Positions 60,308-64,000 of a stretch of DNA of 64,000 nt are shown here, piece after piece. The position numbers were made by a program, and so were the translations under genes. Below the pieces are notes generated by a model. That model was not told where the DNA came from. It searched no databases and was given only the letters and a program-made list of their open reading frames with translations. Source of the DNA: Faecalitalea cylindroides ATCC 27803 (GTDB lineage Bacteria; Bacillota_I; Bacilli_A; Erysipelotrichales; Erysipelotrichaceae). How positions within the stretch are numbered: the stretch's first letter is position 1; every line of letters begins with the position of its first letter. The stretch covers positions 1 to 64,000 of the forward strand of contig NZ_KI271016.1 in NCBI RefSeq assembly GCF_000469305.1, written 5' to 3'.

Positions 60308-60798
60308 GGTGTCACGACCAATCTATGCTGTTCTTCTTTTTCCTGATCAACGATCACGATACCGCTTTGTTTATACTGCTTTAAGACGAATAATGTTTTT
60401 GTGCTGCGGACATCTTCAACGCAGGCGATCTTATCAGATACGAAACGTGCAACTTCAAACATTGTTTTTCCTTGAACCAAACATAAAAAGTCGCAATCAC
60501 CACTTAATAAATACATCGTATCTACTTCAGGATAATTTGCAATCAAAGATGCAGTCTTATCATATCCTTTATTTCTTTGTGGAATACAGTCTACTTCTAT
60601 ATAGGCAAGTACTTTTTCGTCTCGTAATGCCTTGTTATAATTTATAACGGTATGGTAACCACAAATTATTTTTTCATCTTCTAATTTTTTGATTTCTTTG
60701 GCAACCTCATCTTTATCCTCGTTAAGAATATCGGCAAGATCCTGGCTTGATAGTCGTGCATCACTTTCCAACAAGTCTAATAATTTTGACTGATTCAT
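60304..60798 (-). CDS. Lrp/AsnC-family transcriptional regulator
   Basis: A 164-residue protein. The N-terminal helix-turn-helix (about 10-55) has ARLSSQDLADILNEDKDEVA, and the C-terminal RAM domain has VLAYIEVDC and YLLSGDCDFLCLV. Such proteins bind amino acids and regulate their metabolism, here probably the co-transcribed aminotransferase. RBS on the minus strand is AAGGAGG. Confidence 0.9.
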   Translation of the reverse strand: MNQSKLLDLLESDARLSSQDLADILNEDKDEVAKEIKKLEDEKIICGYHTVINYNKALRDEKVLAYIEVDCIPQRNKGYDKTASLIANYPEVDTMYLLSGDCDFLCLVQGKTMFEVARFVSDKIACVEDVRSTKTLFVLKQYKQSGIVIVDQEKEEQHRLVVTP

Positions 60799-60922
60799 AA
60801 TGATCCTCCTTATATAAGCTATATTTTAACACTTTTTTTTAATGGAATAAATATAGAGTATTTAACGAATTACGGTTTAGATATTTTAACACATAATTTA
60901 CACTTTTAGACTAGTTAATTCA

Positions 60923-60951
60923 TTGACAAACGGGTATCTAAATTCTATAAT
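60923..60951 (+). promoter_or_regulatory. gap promoter, full consensus
   Basis: TTGACA (60923-60928), 17 bases, TATAAT (60946-60951): an exact sigma-A promoter, as expected for a highly expressed glycolytic gene. Confidence 0.85.
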
Positions 60952-60982
60952 ATTGATGATTATTAAAGGAGGATTTACTGAT

Positions 60983-61996
60983 ATGACAGTAAAAGTTGCA
61001 ATCAACGGATTTGGACGTATCGGACGTTTGGCTTTCCGTCAGATGTTTGGTGCTGAAGGGTATGAAGTAGTAGCTATCAACGATTTGACTAGCCCTAAAA
61101 TGTTAGCTCATTTGTTGAAATACGATTCAACTCAGGGTACTTATGCTAAAGCTGACACAGTAACAGCTGGCGAAAATTCAATCACAGTTGATGGAAAAGA
61201 AATCACAATTTATGCAGAAGCTGATGCTTCTAAATTGCCATGGGGTGACCTTGGTGTAGATGTAGTTTTGGAATGTACAGGATTCTATACTTCTAAAGCT
61301 AAAGCTGAAGCACACATCAAAGCAGGTGCTCGTAAAGTTGTTATCTCTGCTCCAGCAGGAAACGACCTTCCAACTATTGTTTACAATGTAAACCATGAAA
61401 CTTTAACTCCAGAAGATACTGTTATCTCTGCAGCTAGTTGTACAACAAACTGCTTGGCTCCAATGGCTAATGCATTGAACAAATTAGCTCCAATCCAGTC
61501 TGGTATCATGACTACAGTTCATGCTTACACTGGTGACCAGATGACTCTTGATGGACCTCAGCGTAAAGGTGACCTACGTCGTAGCCGTGCTGCTGCAGTT
61601 AACATCGTTCCTAACTCTACTGGTGCTGCTAAGGCTATCGGTCTAGTTATCCCTGAATTGAACGGAAAACTTATCGGTTCAGCTCAGCGTGTTCCAACTC
61701 CTACAGGATCTACAACTATCTTAGTTGCAGTTGTTGAAGGAAAAGTAACTGTAGATGAAATCAATGCTGCTATGAAAGCTGCTGCTACTGAATCTTTCGG
61801 TTATACTGAAGAACAGTTAGTATCTAGCGACATCATCGGTATGCGTTATGGTTCATTGTTTGATGCTACTCAGACAATGGCTCATGAAATGGCTGATGGA
61901 AACACTCATGTACAGGTTGTTTCTTGGTATGACAACGAAAATTCATACACTAGCCAGATGGTTCGTACAATCAAATACTTCTCTGAATTAAAGTAA
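60983..61996 (+). CDS. gap: glyceraldehyde-3-phosphate dehydrogenase
   Basis: A 337-residue GAPDH. The NAD site is [16 protein letters not shown] at 5-20, and the catalytic Cys is in [12 protein letters not shown] near 151. It oxidises glyceraldehyde-3-P in glycolysis. Start is ATG 60983 after AAGGAGG; the longer frame spans the promoter. Codon use is strongly biased (for example GCT and GGT repeated), as in highly expressed genes. It is not linked to pgk or tpi here. Confidence 0.96.
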   Translation: MTVKVAINGFGRIGRLAFRQMFGAEGYEVVAINDLTSPKMLAHLLKYDSTQGTYAKADTVTAGENSITVDGKEITIYAEADASKLPWGDLGVDVVLECTGFYTSKAKAEAHIKAGARKVVISAPAGNDLPTIVYNVNHETLTPEDTVISAASCTTNCLAPMANALNKLAPIQSGIMTTVHAYTGDQMTLDGPQRKGDLRRSRAAAVNIVPNSTGAAKAIGLVIPELNGKLIGSAQRVPTPTGSTTILVAVVEGKVTVDEINAAMKAAATESFGYTEEQLVSSDIIGMRYGSLFDATQTMAHEMADGNTHVQVVSWYDNENSYTSQMVRTIKYFSELK

Positions 61997-62016
61997 GAAC
62001 TTGATGTATGATCAAA

Positions 62017-62043
62017 AGGATCCTTATGGATCCTTTTTTTTCT
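62017..62043 (+). terminator. gap terminator
   Basis: AAAAGGATCC and GGATCCTTTT pair around TTAT, followed by a T run. Confidence 0.85.
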
Positions 62044-62112
62044 TGTATGTGCCTGCCTTGAAAAAAAGGTGATTATAGGGTATTCTAAATATATTGAAAC
62101 GAGGTGTGTTCT

Positions 62113-62286
62113 ATGGCAATTAAAACACGTTTGATTGATGAAGATAGAGATAATTTGACCAAAGATGTTAATGATTTAGACGCTGCATATTTAGAGCGTA
62201 TGAAAGAAGATGGAATCGACCCAGAACTTTTAGCACAATTTCGTGATCTATCTCTAGAAATGGATGAACAAACACAAATAAAATAA
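62113..62286 (+). CDS. 57-residue conserved-looking small protein
   Basis: The start is ATG 62113 behind GAGGTG. The product is acidic and helical, beginning MAIKTRLIDEDRDNLTKDVN and containing AAYLERMKEDGIDPELL. There is no membrane segment. RBS, stop and a following terminator support a real gene. The family is not recognised. Confidence 0.6.
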   Translation: MAIKTRLIDEDRDNLTKDVNDLDAAYLERMKEDGIDPELLAQFRDLSLEMDEQTQIK

Positions 62287-62312
62287 CTTGTTTCAAACTG
62301 TAATTATGATCG

Positions 62313-62342
62313 AAGCATAGGTATTTACTTATGCTTTTTTAC
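62313..62342 (+). terminator. terminator before cysS
   Basis: AAGCATA and TATGCTT pair around an 11-base loop, followed by T4. Confidence 0.65.
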
Positions 62343-62363
62343 ACTATATGAAGGGAGCCCATT

Positions 62364-63713
62364 ATGAAATTATATAATAGTTATTCGCTGCAACTTGAAG
62401 AATTAAAACCAATTGAACCGGGAAAGGTATCCATGTATGTATGTGGACCTACGGTTTACAATTATCCTCATATCGGAAATGCTCGACCTATTGCGGTCTT
62501 TGATACATTAAAGAAAGCTTTAAGTGCTCAAGGATTGGATGTTACATTTGTTTCTAATTACACGGATGTAGATGACAAGATCATCAATGCGGCTATTGAA
62601 AACAATGTCTCAGAAAAAGAGATTACTGATAAATATATTGAGGCGTATAATGAAGTTAGAAATAACTTGAATGCTGATCTTCCAGATGTAGCACCTAGAG
62701 TGACTGAAACGATGGATCAGATCATTGAATTTATTGATAAAATGGTTAAAAATGGATCTGCATATGTTGTAGATGGAGATGTTTATTTCCGTGTAAGCAG
62801 TGATCCGAAGTATGGTGAATTATCACATCAAAAAATGGAAGATTTGATGGTTGGAGCACGTATTGATGAAAATACAAAAAAGGAAAATCCATTAGATTTT
62901 ACTTTATGGAAAGTTACTGAAAAAGGAATCAAATGGGATTCACCTTGGTCAAAAGGACGACCTGGTTGGCATACTGAATGTGTAGTCATGATACAAAATG
63001 TATTTAAGAAACCGTTGATCGATATTCATGGTGGAGGATTGGATCTAAAATTCCCGCATCATGAAAATGAAGTTGCCCAATGTGAAGTATGTAATCATAC
63101 ACATCTTGCCAACATGTGGGTACACAATGGTATGATCAATATTGATGGCGCTAAAGTTTCTAAGTCTACTATGACGGAAGAACAAAAGAGCAAGCTATGG
63201 GCAAAAGATCTAATTGCGCATCATGGAGGTAATACGATTCGCTGGGTCTTGATTTCTGCTCATTACAGAGCTCCATTGAACTTATCTGATGAAACAATTG
63301 ATACAGCTAAAAAGGAATTAACAAAAATTCAATCTGCTTATAAACAAGCTATTGTAAAATTACAGCTTGTCAATTTTAAGAATGTTGATTCTTATGATGA
63401 AGATCTATGGACAAAGTTCATTGATGAGATCAACGATGATCTAAATACACCAAATGCCATAGCGCAGGTATTTGAAACAGTCAAAATTCTCAATCAATCT
63501 TTGCGTGTAAGAGAAATTGATGAAAATAAAGTAGCTTCTTTGGTAAATGCTCTAGAAAAAATGATGTATGTTCTTGGTATTAAATTAGATCATATTACAT
63601 TAAGTGATGCAGATAAAGCAACGTATCAGAAATGGCAGGATGCTAAAAAGGAAAAAGATTTCGCAAAAGCTGATGAATATAGAACTATCCTGCAGGACAA
63701 AGGAATTCTATAA
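62364..63713 (+). CDS. cysS: cysteinyl-tRNA synthetase
   Basis: A 449-residue class I synthetase. The HIGH motif is HIGNARP near 36, zinc ligands include Cys27 (CGPTVYN), WHTECVVM near 206 and HHENEVAQCE near 230, and the KMSKS motif is KVSKS near 265. It charges tRNA-Cys in the cytosol. RBS is AAGGGAG. No T-box leader fits in the short upstream gap. mrnC overlaps its stop by one base, the usual arrangement in Bacillota. Confidence 0.96.
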   Translation: MKLYNSYSLQLEELKPIEPGKVSMYVCGPTVYNYPHIGNARPIAVFDTLKKALSAQGLDVTFVSNYTDVDDKIINAAIENNVSEKEITDKYIEAYNEVRNNLNADLPDVAPRVTETMDQIIEFIDKMVKNGSAYVVDGDVYFRVSSDPKYGELSHQKMEDLMVGARIDENTKKENPLDFTLWKVTEKGIKWDSPWSKGRPGWHTECVVMIQNVFKKPLIDIHGGGLDLKFPHHENEVAQCEVCNHTHLANMWVHNGMINIDGAKVSKSTMTEEQKSKLWAKDLIAHHGGNTIRWVLISAHYRAPLNLSDETIDTAKKELTKIQSAYKQAIVKLQLVNFKNVDSYDEDLWTKFIDEINDDLNTPNAIAQVFETVKILNQSLRVREIDENKVASLVNALEKMMYVLGIKLDHITLSDADKATYQKWQDAKKEKDFAKADEYRTILQDKGIL

Positions 63714-64000
63714 TGGAAATCGTTACTGAGAATGCGACAAGTCTTGCCTGGATTGGTGATGCGATTATGACACTTAAGGTGCGAGAACACATTTTAAAAA
63801 AAGGGTATCGAAAAGCTGATATTCTACAAAAGAAGAGTGCACGTATTTGTAGTGCAAAAGGACAGGCTTGTATCTTATCAACGCTTCGTGAAGAAAATTT
63901 TTTTAACGAAGTGGAATGTGAAATCCTTCAAAGAGGAAGAAATGCTACAATTCACTCTAAGGCAAAGAATGCGGATGGGAAAACTTATCTAGAAGCAACC
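63713..64000 (+). CDS. mrnC: mini-ribonuclease III, partial
   Basis: The first 96 codons are present before the right edge. MEIVTENATSLAWIGDAIMT has the RNase III catalytic Asp, and ILQRGRNATIHSK follows near 75, as in MrnC. It lacks a dsRNA-binding domain in the family and matures 23S rRNA. The start overlaps the cysS stop (TAATG). The 3' end lies outside the window. Confidence 0.92.
   Translation, partial: MEIVTENATSLAWIGDAIMTLKVREHILKKGYRKADILQKKSARICSAKGQACILSTLREENFFNEVECEILQRGRNATIHSKAKNADGKTYLEAT

Noticed and set aside
1-64000. CRISPR array or prophage
   Set aside because: No regularly spaced repeats, cas genes, or phage structural genes were seen.

Overview
The window looks like the chromosome of a low-GC, anaerobic Bacillota, most like a gut Erysipelotrichales-type bacterium. 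This is inference from gene content: mannose-family PTS systems with HPr and cre boxes, a GlgC/GlgD/GlgA glycogen pathway, MrnC, CIRCE boxes, YitT, DegV and DUF1836 proteins. Oxygen-sensitive or oxygen-detoxifying enzymes (monomeric [FeFe] hydrogenase, FprA flavodiiron protein, desulfoferrodoxin, 2-hydroxyacyl-CoA dehydratase activase) indicate an anaerobe. TGA is used as a normal stop.

Positions 1-4000 are accessory DNA. A leftward segment carries ssb, a MazF/PemK-like toxin and small genes from a conjugative or mobilisable element, plus a strongly structured non-coding region. Next is a 2.2-kb rightward islet with an EcsC-family gene, a lipoprotein gene and tiny ORFs. The islet lies between two 17-bp direct repeats that look like the 3' end of a tRNA gene, that is, integration (att) scars. 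Three promoters inside it share the motif TCGCAAG-N13-ATTATAG. At two of them the ribosome-binding site can pair with bases just upstream of the -10 element. One islet ORF is broken by an in-frame TGA.

From 4000 on the DNA is chromosomal and mostly rightward. Positions 4.0-10 kb hold envelope genes (coiled-coil membrane protein, O-antigen ligase-like protein, M23 hydrolase), an RsmF-like rRNA methyltransferase and YitT. Positions 10-21 kb hold a frameshifted P-loop kinase, fprA, nagA, fsa, a DMT transporter, a nitroreductase with an ArsR regulator, clpB under two imperfect CIRCE operators, a sirtuin, a tRNA-editing protein and a HAD phosphatase. Positions 21-27.5 kb form an amino-sugar PTS locus (agaS, IIA, AraC regulator, IIB-IIC-IID). 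Positions 28-41.4 kb hold a DUF1836/DegV pair, nadE, [FeFe] hydrogenase, HAD, two RluA-type synthases, an antiporter, an A24-like peptidase, a patatin, desulfoferrodoxin and a ClC channel. Positions 41.5-45 kb are the manXYZ-manO PTS. Positions 45-52.6 kb hold a split acyl-CoA dehydratase activase system and an ABC transporter. Positions 52.7-64 kb hold glgC-glgD-glgA, DUF523, HPr, phosphoglucomutase, an Lrp-aminotransferase pair, gap, cysS and mrnC.

The sugar genes form a connected module. Man-family PTS systems and NagA/AgaS bring in hexoses and amino sugars, PgcA and GlgCDA store glucose, and Gap drains glycolysis. HPr with both His15 and Ser46, together with cre-like boxes before glgC, pgcA, manX, the aga PTS and nagA, points to one CcpA-type catabolite regulon.
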